DNA of 64,000 bases from Flavobacteriaceae bacterium CRH (lineage in GTDB: Bacteria; Bacteroidota; Bacteroidia; Flavobacteriales; Flavobacteriaceae), in the NCBI GenBank assembly GCA_001507425.1, contig LMAJ01000003.1:372001-436000 (forward strand). Reading direction: 5' to 3'. Under the pieces are notes generated by a model. That model was not told the DNA's origin. It saw only the letters and a program-made list of their open reading frames with translations, and searched no databases. Positions 7,832-16,473 of the stretch are shown here, in pieces; positions within the stretch are counted from its first letter, which is position 1; each line of letters begins with the position of its first letter. Made by a program: the position numbers and the translations under genes.

Positions 7832-8542
7832 ATGAATGCAAAAGATATAGCAGTATTATTAGACATAACAAAAGATTTTTCTCTTGAAAAAACCTTAGTT
7901 TTTTTGGCAGAACAATATCCGGAAAAAGTAATTTTTTCAACTTCATTTGGTCAGGAAGATCAGGTAATTACAGATTACATTGCAAAAAGTAATACAGACA
8001 TTACCATTTTTACTTTAGACACAGGAAGATTATTTCAGGAAACATACGATGTTTTTCACAGAACATTAAAAAAGTATAAAAAACAAATTGAAGTTTATTT
8101 TCCGGAAGCAGCAGCAGTAGAAAATTTACTAAAACAAAAAGGGCCAAACAGTTTTTATGAATCGGTAGAGAATAGAAAAGAATGCTGTTTTATTCGAAAA
8201 GTAGTTCCGTTACGAAAAGCTTTGGCAGGAAATGCAGTTTGGATTACCGGTTTAAGAGCAGAGCAATCAGAGAACAGGCATGATTTGAATTTATTTGAAT
8301 ACGATGGAAATTTCGAAATCATAAAATTCAACCCGTTACTAAAATGGACTTTACAGGAAGTTGAAGATTATCTGAAAGAAAATAACGTTCCTCAAAATGC
8401 ATTGCACAAACAGGGATTCGTAAGTATAGGTTGTGCACCATGTACGAGAGCAATTTTGCCGGACGAAGACATCAGAGCCGGAAGATGGTGGTGGGAATCA
8501 AGCCATAAAGAGTGTGGTTTGCATAGTGCTAAGAAAGAGTAA
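7832..8542 (+). CDS. cysH: Adenylyl-sulfate (APS) reductase, CysH family
   Basis: Reduces activated sulfate to sulfite. The 236-residue protein has the PAPS-reductase fold, with STSFGQED near the N-terminus and LDTGRLF. The catalytic cysteine is C228 in ECGLH near the C-terminus. It also has C118-C119 (ECCFIRK) and C201-A-P-C204, the four ligands of a [4Fe-4S] cluster found in APS-specific reductases. This argues for APS rather than PAPS as substrate, consistent with the lack of an APS kinase gene here. An unusually strong Shine-Dalgarno sequence, AGGAAGGAG, sits at 7817-7825. Confidence 0.92.
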   Translation: MNAKDIAVLLDITKDFSLEKTLVFLAEQYPEKVIFSTSFGQEDQVITDYIAKSNTDITIFTLDTGRLFQETYDVFHRTLKKYKKQIEVYFPEAAAVENLLKQKGPNSFYESVENRKECCFIRKVVPLRKALAGNAVWITGLRAEQSENRHDLNLFEYDGNFEIIKFNPLLKWTLQEVEDYLKENNVPQNALHKQGFVSIGCAPCTRAILPDEDIRAGRWWWESSHKECGLHSAKKE

Positions 8543-8579
8543 AGAGTAAAGAAAATAGAGTAAAGAATATAGATTTTAA

Positions 8580-8760
8580 GTTCCGGAGGAACGATTTATA
8601 TTGTAGCGTCGGGTTTCAACCCGATGGATTTAGAATGTAAAAACGGACTTCAACCCGATGGATTTAGAATGTAGTAACGCATTTCAACCTGATGGATTTA
8701 GAATGTAGTAATGAATTTCAACCCGATGGATTTAGAATATAGTAACGGATTTTAATCCTT
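8580..8760. repeat. Composite hairpin element followed by four 34-bp tandem repeats
   Basis: The palindrome GTTCCGGAGGAAC (8580-8592) is followed by GATTTATATTGTAGC. Four tandem 34-bp copies then start at 8615, 8649, 8683 and 8717, each beginning TTCAACC(C/T)GATGGATTTAG; a decayed fifth trails off after 8751. Related composites are at 14145-14271, 18601-18687 and 59221-59340. The rest of the gap between cysH and cysD is a low-complexity GTAAAGA stretch (8540-8575) and AAACTTGAAAC-type words. No gene is seen. Confidence 0.85.
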
Positions 8761-8856
8761 GAAGAAAGAATAATAGAATAAATAGTGGAAAGTCTTAGAG
8801 TAACTCACAAAACTTTAAACCTGAAACTTGAAACTAAAAATATCAAACAAAAAACA

Positions 8857-9756
8857 ATGAGTTCAGTATTAAAAACAAACGCTTTAGAGAGTGAAGCAAT
8901 ATACATTTTCAGAGAAGTAATTTCACAGTTTGACAAACCGGTTTTACTTTTTTCTGGAGGAAAAGATTCTATAACATTAGTTCGTTTGGCGCAAAAAGCA
9001 TTTTTTCCGGCAAAGATTCCCTTTCCTCTTTTGCACGTTGATACGGGACATAATTTTCCTGAAACAATTGCTTTCAGAGATAAATTAGTAGAAGAATTAG
9101 GGTTGGAATTGATCGTTCGTAATGTTCAGGACGCTATTGATGAAGGAAAAGTGGTAGAAGAAACCGGAAAATATTCTAGTAGAAACAGCCTGCAGACGAC
9201 AACACTTTTAGATGCAATCGAAGAATTTAAGTTTGATGCTTGTATTGGTGGCGCGCGTCGTGATGAAGAAAAAGCAAGAGCGAAGGAACGTATTTTTTCA
9301 GTTCGTGATGACTTTGGTCAATGGGATGAAAAAAACCAACGTCCGGAGTTATTTGATATTTTGAATGGAAAAATAGAAAATGGTCAAAACGTTCGTGTTT
9401 TCCCAATTTCAAACTGGACAGAATTAGATGTTTGGAGTTATATCGAAAAAGAACACATCGAAATTCCATCAATCTATTTTTCACATAAAAGAAAAGTTTT
9501 TTTGAGAGACGGTTTAATCTGGTCGCATTCTCCTTATGTATACCAGGAAGAAGACGAACAAATCGAAGAAAGAATTGTTCGCTTCAGAACCGTTGGAGAT
9601 ATGAGTTGTACCGCTGCAGTTGAATCGTATGCAGCAACAATTGAAGAAGTTGTAGGTGAAATCAGAGAATCAACGATTTCTGAAAGAGGTGCCAGAATCG
9701 ACGACAAACGTTCTGAAGCCGCAATGGAAAAGAGAAAACAACAAGGGTACTTTTAA
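8857..9756 (+). CDS. cysD: Sulfate adenylyltransferase subunit 2 (CysD)
   Basis: ATP-sulfurylase catalytic subunit; it adenylates sulfate to APS in a complex with the GTPase CysN. The 299-residue length matches E. coli CysD (302). The PP-loop SGGKDS is at 33-38, with downstream RRDEEKARAKERIFS and the terminal signature SERGARIDDKRSEAAMEKRK. The frame is open to 8785, but those extra 24 residues come from repeat-derived sequence, so ATG 8857 is chosen. It is third in the cys operon; cysN follows 123 bases later. Confidence 0.94.
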   Translation: MSSVLKTNALESEAIYIFREVISQFDKPVLLFSGGKDSITLVRLAQKAFFPAKIPFPLLHVDTGHNFPETIAFRDKLVEELGLELIVRNVQDAIDEGKVVEETGKYSSRNSLQTTTLLDAIEEFKFDACIGGARRDEEKARAKERIFSVRDDFGQWDEKNQRPELFDILNGKIENGQNVRVFPISNWTELDVWSYIEKEHIEIPSIYFSHKRKVFLRDGLIWSHSPYVYQEEDEQIEERIVRFRTVGDMSCTAAVESYAATIEEVVGEIRESTISERGARIDDKRSEAAMEKRKQQGYF

Positions 9757-9879
9757 TTCAATTAAAAATTTGGAATTAAAAATTAAAAATCTCTAAAGTA
9801 AAATTCAAAAAAACATACAGATTTATAAGTTTCGAGAGAACATGAAACCTGAAACTTTAAACCTGAAACAAATATTAAG

Positions 9880-11124
9880 ATGGAAGTTTTAAAAATAGCA
9901 ACAGCAGGAAGTGTAGATGACGGAAAAAGTACTTTGATCGGAAGATTATTGTACGATACAAAATCATTGACAACTGACAAAATAGAGGCAATCGAGAAAA
10001 GCAGTAAACAAAAAGGATACGATTATCTTGATTTTTCTTTGGCAACAGATGGTTTGGTGGCAGAAAGAGAGCAGGGAATCACGATTGATGTTGCACATAT
10101 TTATTTTTCGACAGCAAAGAAAAGTTACATCATTGCCGATACTCCGGGTCATGTGGAATATACGAGAAACATGGTTACAGGAGCTTCGACTTCTCAGGTT
10201 TCGATTATTTTAATTGATGCCAGAAAAGGTGTAATTGAGCAAACGTACCGTCACTTTTTCATCAATAATTTATTGAGAGTAAAAGAGGTAATTGTTGCGA
10301 TTAATAAAATGGATTTAGTGGATTATTCTGAAGAAGTGTACAATAAAATCAAAGCCGATTTTCAGGCATTAAACGAAAAAAGTACTTTCAAGGAACAAAA
10401 CGTAAGTTACATTCCGTTAAGTGCAATCAATGGAGGAAATGTGGTTGATCAGTCAAAAGATATGCCTTGGTATGATGGTCAGACTGTATTAGAACATTTA
10501 GAAGGATTGCATTCTTCTGATGTTTTTGAAACAGGAAAAGCACGTTTTCCGGTTCAAACCGTAATTCGTCCAAAAACAGAAGAATATCATGATTTTAGAG
10601 GTTACGCCGGAAAATTATACGGAAACTCCATTAAAGTTGGAGATGCTGTTACGGTTCTTCCTTCTTTAACCGAATCAAAAGTATCAAAAATTCACTTTTT
10701 CGATAAAACATTTGACGAAGCCGTTGCAGGTTCATCAATTACAATCGAATTAGAAAATGACATCAATGTTACGAGAGGCGATATGATTGTAAAATCATCT
10801 GAACTTCCAAAAATTGAAAAAGAAATCACAACAACAGTTTGCTGGATGGACAGTAAAAAACTGGTTGCAGGAACAAAATATATCGTTCAGCACAATACAA
10901 ACTCGGTTTTAGCGAAAGTAGAAAGTATCAAAAATACAATCTCAACAGATTATTCCGGAACCAAAGAAGCATCGCAATTAGCGATAAACGAAATTGGAGA
11001 AGTTAGCATCAAATTAAGCAAACCTTTATATTTTGATGCCTACAACGATAACAAATCAAACGGAGCTTTCATCTTAATTGATACAGCAACAAACACAACA
11101 GCAGGAGTAGGATTTATAAGGTAG
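9880..11124 (+). CDS. cysN: Sulfate adenylyltransferase subunit 1 (CysN GTPase)
   Basis: GTPase that drives APS synthesis by CysD. The 414-residue protein belongs to the EF-Tu/EF-1A-like superfamily: P-loop GSVDDGKST (10-18), DTPGH (87-91) and NKMD (142-145), followed by two beta-barrel domains. It carries no C-terminal APS kinase (CysC) domain, unlike NodQ-type fusions, and is somewhat shorter than E. coli CysN (475). This agrees with an APS-reducing pathway that does not need PAPS. The gene is followed by a long inverted repeat. Confidence 0.94.
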   Translation: MEVLKIATAGSVDDGKSTLIGRLLYDTKSLTTDKIEAIEKSSKQKGYDYLDFSLATDGLVAEREQGITIDVAHIYFSTAKKSYIIADTPGHVEYTRNMVTGASTSQVSIILIDARKGVIEQTYRHFFINNLLRVKEVIVAINKMDLVDYSEEVYNKIKADFQALNEKSTFKEQNVSYIPLSAINGGNVVDQSKDMPWYDGQTVLEHLEGLHSSDVFETGKARFPVQTVIRPKTEEYHDFRGYAGKLYGNSIKVGDAVTVLPSLTESKVSKIHFFDKTFDEAVAGSSITIELENDINVTRGDMIVKSSELPKIEKEITTTVCWMDSKKLVAGTKYIVQHNTNSVLAKVESIKNTISTDYSGTKEASQLAINEIGEVSIKLSKPLYFDAYNDNKSNGAFILIDTATNTTAGVGFIR

Positions 11125-11138
11125 TTTCACTGCTGTAA

Positions 11139-11275
11139 GCAATAAGCTTTAGGCTGTAAGCTTTTAGCAAAAGATGTATAAAAGGTATGCAAGAGCCTAA
11201 AGCTTATTGCTTAATGCCTAAAGCAAAAAAACAGAAAGTTAATAAAGCTTATAGCCTAAAGCTTAAAGCCTAAAG
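11139..11275. repeat. Long inverted repeat built from AGCCTAAAGCTT words
   Basis: A perfect 17-bp inverted repeat: GCAATAAGCTTTAGGCT (11139-11155) against its complement at 11194-11210. Further GCCTAAAGC and AGCTTATAGCC words run to about 11275, just before the sulfite reductase start. It could fold into a large mRNA hairpin within the operon. No coding content is seen. Confidence 0.75.
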
Positions 11276-11286
11276 CGAAAGAAAAA

Positions 11287-13377
11287 ATGGAAAGTTTTAG
11301 AACAGAAATAGAAAATCCGATAGTTCAAAAAGAGATTATCGATCTTGAAAAAAAGATTCATTTATTCCGTGGAGGAAAAATTGATGATGAGCGTTTTCGT
11401 AGTTTGCGTTTAGCGCGCGGAATTTACGGACAGCGTCAGGAAGGCGTACAAATGATTCGTATCAAATTGCCTTACGGTAAAGTAACGAGCGAACAATTAG
11501 TGCGTATTACTAAAGTTTCTGATGAATATTCTACAGGACGTTTGCATATTACAACACGTCAGGATATTCAGATTCACTACGTAAGTTTAGACAGAACTCC
11601 GGAACTTTGGGCAAATTTGGCTAAAGACGATATTACATTGCGTGAAGCTTGTGGAAACACAGTAAGAAATATTACAGGAAGCGAACTAGCAGGTGTAGAT
11701 GTAAACGAACCATTTGATGTTTCACCTTACGCACACGGACTTTTTCAATACTTATTAAGAAACCCAATTTGTCAGGAAATGGGACGTAAATTCAAAATTT
11801 CGTTCTCTTCTTCAGACGAAGATACAGCTTTGAGTTATTTACACGATTTAGGATTTATTCCGAAAATTGTAAATGGCGTTCGTGGTTTTAAAATCATGTT
11901 TGGTGGAGGTTTAGGATCTCAGCCAGCACATGCAGAATTACTTTCAGAGTTTGTTCCGGCAAACGAAATCATTCCAACAGCAGAAGGAATCATCCGTATT
12001 TTTGACCGTTACGGAGAACGTGCGAAAAGAATGAAAGCGCGTATGAAATTCTTAATCAAAGAAATGGGAAGAGATGTTTTCCTTGATTTGGTTGAAAAAG
12101 AGAAAAAAGCAATCGCCTTTGAAACGTATGAAATTGACACAACCGCTTTTGATGGCCCAATTCCGGAACCATTATTAGCAGTTCCACAAGTTACGATTGA
12201 AGATACAAAAGCATACGAAACTTGGAAAAAATCGAATGTAATCAAACAGAAACAAGACGGTTATTATGCTATCGGAATCAAAGTTTTATTGGGAGATTTT
12301 TATACCGATAAAGCCAGATTATTAGCTGATTTAATTAAAAATTACGGAGCCAATGAATTGCGTTTTTCATTGCGTCAGAATATTGTAATACGTCACATAA
12401 AAGAAGAGAATTTACCTTTCTTTTATCAGGAATTAGCCAAATTAGACTTTGTTCATTTAGGCTATAATTCTACGGCAGATATTACGGCATGTCCCGGTAC
12501 AGATACTTGTAATTTGGGGATTGCAAGTAGTACCGGAATTGCGGAGGAATTAGAAAAAGTGTTGAATGCAGAATATCCGCAATACTTGAATAATCAGGAA
12601 ATTGAAATCAAAATCTCGGGTTGTATGAATGCTTGTGGGCAGCATAATATGTCGGCAATTGGGTTTCAGGGAATGTCTATAAACTCAGGAAAATTAGTGG
12701 CTCCGGCTTTGCAGGTTTTGTTAGGCGGAGGAAAATTAGGAAATGGATCAGGACGTTTTGCTGATAAAGTAATTAAAATTCCAAGTAGAAGAGGACCAGA
12801 CGCTTTGCGTACCATTTTAAATGATTTTGATGCTAATGCAAACGGAGAAAAATTCCTAAACTATTACGATATAAAAGGAGAGAAATATTTCTATGAAATT
12901 TTAAAACCTTTTGCAGACGTTACCAATTTAACCGAAGCTGATTTTGTAGACTGGGGTAACGCAGATAACTACGTAAAAGCTGTTGGAGTTGGAGAATGTG
13001 CCGGAGTTGTAATCGATTTAGTGGCTACCTTATTATTAGAAGCAAAAGATAAATTGACATTTGCTCAGGAATCTTTCAACGAAGGAAAATGGTCAGATGC
13101 TATTTACCATGCTTATGCAGGATTTGTAAATGGTGCAAAAGCATTATTGCTTTCAGAAAATGAAAAAACAAACAATCACGCAGGAATTGTTGATTTATTT
13201 GATACTGTTTTTATTGTAACAAATAAAATCGGATTGCCAACAACATTTAGAGAATTGGTGTATCAAATCAATCAAAACGAACCGAGTGAAGCGTTTGCAA
13301 AACAATATATTGAAGAAGGAATTGCATTCTTTGCAATTATAGAAAAATACAGAGCACAAGAATTAGCAAATGCTTAA
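11287..13377 (+). CDS. sir: Siroheme [4Fe-4S] sulfite reductase with HEPN-like C-terminal extension
   Basis: Reduces sulfite to sulfide with six electrons. The nitrite/sulfite reductase region has two ferredoxin-like half-repeats and the four cluster/siroheme cysteines Cys402, 408, 446 and 450 (TACPGTDTC and SGCMNAC). At 696 residues it is about 120-150 longer than ordinary ferredoxin sulfite reductases. The excess, about 580-696, is helical and resembles a HEPN domain (AQESFNEGKWSDAIYHAYAG, NNHAGIVDLFD). No flavin domain is present, so electrons should come from ferredoxin, with the FNR gene downstream. The final 8 bases overlap cobA. Nitrite reduction is an alternative, but all neighbours are sulfur genes. 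Confidence 0.9.
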   Translation: MESFRTEIENPIVQKEIIDLEKKIHLFRGGKIDDERFRSLRLARGIYGQRQEGVQMIRIKLPYGKVTSEQLVRITKVSDEYSTGRLHITTRQDIQIHYVSLDRTPELWANLAKDDITLREACGNTVRNITGSELAGVDVNEPFDVSPYAHGLFQYLLRNPICQEMGRKFKISFSSSDEDTALSYLHDLGFIPKIVNGVRGFKIMFGGGLGSQPAHAELLSEFVPANEIIPTAEGIIRIFDRYGERAKRMKARMKFLIKEMGRDVFLDLVEKEKKAIAFETYEIDTTAFDGPIPEPLLAVPQVTIEDTKAYETWKKSNVIKQKQDGYYAIGIKVLLGDFYTDKARLLADLIKNYGANELRFSLRQNIVIRHIKEENLPFFYQELAKLDFVHLGYNSTADITACPGTDTCNLGIASSTGIAEELEKVLNAEYPQYLNNQEIEIKISGCMNACGQHNMSAIGFQGMSINSGKLVAPALQVLLGGGKLGNGSGRFADKVIKIPSRRGPDALRTILNDFDANANGEKFLNYYDIKGEKYFYEILKPFADVTNLTEADFVDWGNADNYVKAVGVGECAGVVIDLVATLLLEAKDKLTFAQESFNEGKWSDAIYHAYAGFVNGAKALLLSENEKTNNHAGIVDLFDTVFIVTNKIGLPTTFRELVYQINQNEPSEAFAKQYIEEGIAFFAIIEKYRAQELANA

Positions 13378-14143
13378 TATAAAACCCAAAATAACTTTAG
13401 TTGGCGCAGGTCCCGGCGATCCTGATTTGCTTACGCTGAAAGCTGTAAAAGCTCTGGCTGAAGCAAATGTGGTTTTGTATGATGCATTGTCTAATGAAGA
13501 AATTCTTGATTATGCACCAAAAAAGGCCATCAAAATTTTTGTTGGAAAACGTATCGGAAATCACGCTTACACGCAGGATCAAATCAATCAATTAATAGTT
13601 GATAACGCTTTGACGTATGGGAATGTAGTGCGCTTAAAAGGCGGAGATCCTTTTATTTTTGGACGTGGAAGCGAAGAAGTTGATTTTGCAGAAAGTTTCG
13701 GAATCGAAACAATCGTCGTTCCCGGAATTTCTTCTGTAGTTGCCGTTCCTGCAAGTCAGGGAATATCCATTACAAAAAGAGGCGTTTCAGAAAGTTTTTG
13801 GGCGATTACCGGAACAACTTCTGATAGAAAATTATCTTCAGATGTAGCTTTGGCTGCGCAATCATCTGCAACAGTTGTTATTTTAATGGGAATGCACAAA
13901 CTGCCTCAAATTATCGATTTGTTTCAAAAAGAAAACAAAGGCAATTTACCCGTAGCGATCATTCAAAACGGAACAACTTTAGAAGAAAAAGTAGGAGTTG
14001 GAACAGTAGATTCGATTTTAGAAATTGTAAAAGAGAAGAAACTAAGTTCGCCAGCTATTATTGTTCTCGGAGAAGTTGTCCGCGAAAGCAATAAATTAAA
14101 AGGATTTTACGAAGAATTCCTATCAAAAGAAATCGCAAGATAA
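13370..14143 (+). CDS. cobA: Uroporphyrinogen-III C-methyltransferase
   Basis: SUMT: uses two SAM molecules to convert uroporphyrinogen III to precorrin-2, the precursor of siroheme. The 257-residue protein shows the SUMT signatures VGAGPGDPDLLTLKA (11-25) and RLKGGDPFIFGRG (88-100), with EVVPGISSVVAVPA-like and GTxxRKL regions following. Its ATG lies inside the end of the sulfite reductase gene (8-base overlap), indicating translational coupling with the enzyme that needs the cofactor. It is a single-domain protein without the CysG N-terminal half, which is encoded separately at 14342. Confidence 0.93.
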   Translation: MLNIKPKITLVGAGPGDPDLLTLKAVKALAEANVVLYDALSNEEILDYAPKKAIKIFVGKRIGNHAYTQDQINQLIVDNALTYGNVVRLKGGDPFIFGRGSEEVDFAESFGIETIVVPGISSVVAVPASQGISITKRGVSESFWAITGTTSDRKLSSDVALAAQSSATVVILMGMHKLPQIIDLFQKENKGNLPVAIIQNGTTLEEKVGVGTVDSILEIVKEKKLSSPAIIVLGEVVRESNKLKGFYEEFLSKEIAR

Positions 14144-14144
14144 G

Positions 14145-14271
14145 ACATAGCCTGAGGTTTCAACCCAAGGGAGAAGGAACGATTCATATTGTAGCGCCGT
14201 CCCGAGGCTTCGGGATTAATCCGGGAATAAACGAAAGATTGGAAAACATAGCCAGAGGTTTTAACCTCAGG
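14145..14271. repeat. Composite hairpin repeat element
   Basis: Two direct copies of ACATAGCC(T/A)GAGGTTT(C/T)AACC, at 14145-14170 and 14246-14271, flank GGAACGATTCATATTGTAGC and the near-palindrome TCCCGAGGCTTCGGGA. The GGAACGATT(T/C)ATATTGTAGC block is shared with 8583-8607. It lies between cobA and the next siroheme gene. Confidence 0.75.
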
Positions 14272-14307
14272 AACGTATGAATATTTAATTCAATATTCAT
14301 TAAAAAA

Positions 14308-14329
14308 TCATCTAATTTTGTTTAGATGA
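14308..14329 (+). promoter_or_regulatory. -7 box within a palindrome before the siroheme synthase gene
   Basis: TAATTTTG (14313-14320) fits the TAnnTTTG -7 consensus. It lies inside TCATCTAA (14308-14315) and TTAGATGA (14322-14329), a perfect 8-bp inverted repeat. No good TTG is found at the expected distance upstream, so this may be a weak internal promoter or an operator. Confidence 0.4.
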
Positions 14330-14341
14330 AATTAAATTAAA

Positions 14342-14923
14342 ATGGAACAAAACGAATTATATCCGATATTCTTAAAACTTCACAATCTGAATGTTTTAAT
14401 TGTGGGAGGAGGAAATGTAGGATTAGAAAAACTTTCTTTTTTGCTAAAGTCGAGTCCAAATGCAAATGTTGAGGTTGTTGCGCCGGACTTTCATTTAGAA
14501 ATCAAAGTTTTAGCCGAAAATCATCCTTCAATTAAATTAACAGAATCGAAGTTCAAAAAGAAAATGCTTAAAAAGCGCCACATGGTAATCGCTTGTACTG
14601 ATGATTTAGAAGTTAATAAGAGAGTATACGATTTGTCCAGAAAGCGTTATTTGATTTGCAACATTGCCGATACGCCAGATTTATGCGATTATTATTTAGG
14701 CGGAATCGTAACAAAAGGAAATGTGAAAATTGCCATTTCAACCAACGGAAAATCGCCAACAACAGCCAAAAGGCTTCGGGAATTTTTTGAAGAAGTAATT
14801 CCGGAAGATATCAATCAAATGGTTGAAAACCTCAATGAATACAGGAAAACCTTAAAAGGCGATTTTGAAGAAAAGGTTAAAAGAATGAATGAAATAACCA
14901 ATGCATTAAAAAATAAAGAGTAA
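14342..14923 (+). CDS. Precorrin-2 dehydrogenase / sirohydrochlorin ferrochelatase (CysG-N / Met8 type)
   Basis: Completes siroheme synthesis by NAD-dependent oxidation of precorrin-2 and, in bifunctional members, iron insertion. The 193-residue protein opens with ELYPIFLKL and the dinucleotide site VLIVGGGNVGLEKL (18-31). It has the IADTPDLCDYYLGGIV segment and STNGKSPTTAKRLREFFEE, both typical of the CysG N-terminal domain. The length is that of stand-alone SirC/Met8-like proteins. Whether it also chelates iron is not decided by the sequence. It sits between cobA and the FNR gene in the sulfite reductase operon. Confidence 0.88.
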   Translation: MEQNELYPIFLKLHNLNVLIVGGGNVGLEKLSFLLKSSPNANVEVVAPDFHLEIKVLAENHPSIKLTESKFKKKMLKKRHMVIACTDDLEVNKRVYDLSRKRYLICNIADTPDLCDYYLGGIVTKGNVKIAISTNGKSPTTAKRLREFFEEVIPEDINQMVENLNEYRKTLKGDFEEKVKRMNEITNALKNKE

Positions 14924-15020
14924 AAAGTTTCTCAAAGAAATGAATGATAAAAATCATTGAAAGTAGAATAAATTATTCGTTTCTTTGCGTTATTAAGAAT
15001 GATTATAAACAAATACCATA

Positions 15021-16073
15021 ATGATTAAAACAGATATACTTATAATTGGAGCAGGCCCAACAGGTTTATTTGCCGTATTTGAGGCAGGATTATTAAAATT
15101 AAAATGTCATATATTAGATGCATTGCCACAAGCAGGTGGACAACTTTCAGAGTTGTATCCAAAAAAACCTATTTATGATATTCCTGGTTTTCCAGAAGTT
15201 TTAGCAGGAGATTTAGTTGACAATTTGCAAGAGCAAATTAAGCAATTTGAACCTGGTTATACATTAGGAGAACGCGCAGAAACAATAGAAAAACAAGAAG
15301 ACGGAAGTTTTATTGTAACGTCAAATAAAGGAACTAAATTCCACGCGCCTGTTATCGCAATCGCTGGAGGTTTAGGAAGTTTTGAGCCTCGTAAACCACT
15401 TATAGAAGATATCGATTTTTATGAAGATAAAGGAGTAAAATACTTCATCAAAAATCCGGAGAAATTCAGAGATAAAAGAGTTGTCATTGCAGGAGGAGGA
15501 GATTCAGCATTAGACTGGAGTATATTCCTGGCAAATGTAGCTTCAGAAGTAACTTTAATTCATAGAAGAAACGAATTTAGAGGAGCTTTAGATTCTGTAG
15601 AAAAAGTCCAGGAATTAAAAACAGCAGGAAAAATTAAATTAATTACACCTGCAGAAGTAACGGGAATCAATGGTGCAGAGCATGTTGAATCATTAGATAT
15701 TGAAGAAAACGGAGCACACCGTAAAATCGAAACCGATTTCTTTATTCCACTTTTCGGTTTAACACCAAAACTAGGTCCAATTGCAGACTGGGGATTAGAC
15801 ATCGAAAAGAATGCTATTAAAGTAAATAATGCTTTAGATTACCAAACAAACATCCCTGGAATTTTCGCCATTGGTGACGTAAATACCTACCCGGGAAAAT
15901 TAAAATTAATCCTTTGTGGTTTCCACGAAGCAACTTTAATGTGCCAGGCAGCATACGCAATCATCAATCCGGGAAAAAAATATGTATTGAAATATACAAC
16001 AGTTTCTGGTGTAGACGGTTTCGACGGAACTCGAAAAGAAGCTCCAAAAGCAGTTGTTAAGGCGATTGTTTAA
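15021..16073 (+). CDS. Ferredoxin--NADP+ reductase, thioredoxin-reductase-like type
   Basis: An FAD/NAD(P)H flavoprotein of 350 residues with GAGPTG (10-15) for FAD, GGGDSA (158-163) for NADPH and the FAIGDVNTYPGK motif near 285-297. The redox-active CxxC of thioredoxin reductase is absent; the equivalent region reads GGGDSALDWSIF. This marks the YumC / green-sulfur-bacterial FNR type. As the last gene of the cys operon it most likely regenerates reduced ferredoxin for sulfite reductase. It ends before an intrinsic terminator at 16134-16164. Confidence 0.88.
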   Translation: MIKTDILIIGAGPTGLFAVFEAGLLKLKCHILDALPQAGGQLSELYPKKPIYDIPGFPEVLAGDLVDNLQEQIKQFEPGYTLGERAETIEKQEDGSFIVTSNKGTKFHAPVIAIAGGLGSFEPRKPLIEDIDFYEDKGVKYFIKNPEKFRDKRVVIAGGGDSALDWSIFLANVASEVTLIHRRNEFRGALDSVEKVQELKTAGKIKLITPAEVTGINGAEHVESLDIEENGAHRKIETDFFIPLFGLTPKLGPIADWGLDIEKNAIKVNNALDYQTNIPGIFAIGDVNTYPGKLKLILCGFHEATLMCQAAYAIINPGKKYVLKYTTVSGVDGFDGTRKEAPKAVVKAIV

Positions 16074-16133
16074 TCGGGACACTAAGCTTCTATCCCGAAG
16101 CATCGGCACTAAGATGCTAAGATTTTTATATAA

Positions 16134-16164
16134 AGCTCAAACTTGTAAAAGTTTGGGCTTTTTT
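16134..16164 (+). terminator. Intrinsic terminator of the sulfate assimilation operon
   Basis: AGCTCAAACTT (16134-16144) pairs with AAGTTTGGGCT (16149-16159), with one G-U pair and a 4-base loop, followed by a run of T. Confidence 0.88.
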
Positions 16165-16189
16165 CATTTAAAAAAATCACTTTTTATAG

Positions 16190-16219
16190 TTGAATAATTA
16201 AGATAAAGTACTAACTTTA
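16190..16219 (+). promoter_or_regulatory. Promoter-like pair before the small ORF at 16246
   Basis: TTG at 16190-16192, a 19-bp spacer and TAACTTTA at 16212-16219 (7 of 8 matching TAnnTTTG). Transcription would start about 20 bases before the small ORF. Confidence 0.4.
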
Positions 16220-16245
16220 AGAGAGTAATTAAAAAATCATCGGCT

Positions 16246-16383
16246 ATGAGCAATTGGAACGAAGTAATATCAGAAGAAGAAAAGGCAAAAATTCAAACTG
16301 AAATGAATCACGCAGACAGCAGTGAGCTTATAAATCATGAAGAAGTCATAGATATGTTTTTAAATTGGGAAAGAAGTTTCTAA
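16246..16383 (+). CDS. Small acidic protein, 45 residues, unknown
   Basis: ATG 16246 to TAA 16381-16383 encodes 45 residues, starting MSNWNEVISEEEKAKIQTEM and ending EEVIDMFLNWERSF. It is strongly acidic and probably helical. The HEEVIDMFLNW end is loosely like the C-termini of small antitoxin or addiction-module proteins, but no toxin partner is adjacent, so no function is assigned. Support for it being real: a promoter-like pair upstream, isolation between a terminator and a riboswitch, and natural codon use for this genome. It could still be a chance frame or a gene remnant. Confidence 0.45.
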   Translation: MSNWNEVISEEEKAKIQTEMNHADSSELINHEEVIDMFLNWERSF

Positions 16384-16473
16384 ACCATTTTTGAATCTAA
16401 AAACATTAAGTCAATTTAGTTGCAATTTTACCTTTAACAGCTTACAGCAAAACTAATTAAAAAATGTTGTGCT

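Noticed and set aside
8615-8750. CRISPR-like regularly spaced repeat
   Set aside because: The 34-bp units are directly adjacent, without unique spacers, and no cas genes are present; this is a tandem repeat.
8785-8856. Longer CysD start
   Set aside because: The added residues derive from a repeated AAACTTGAAAC-type sequence, and ATG 8857 gives the normal CysD length.
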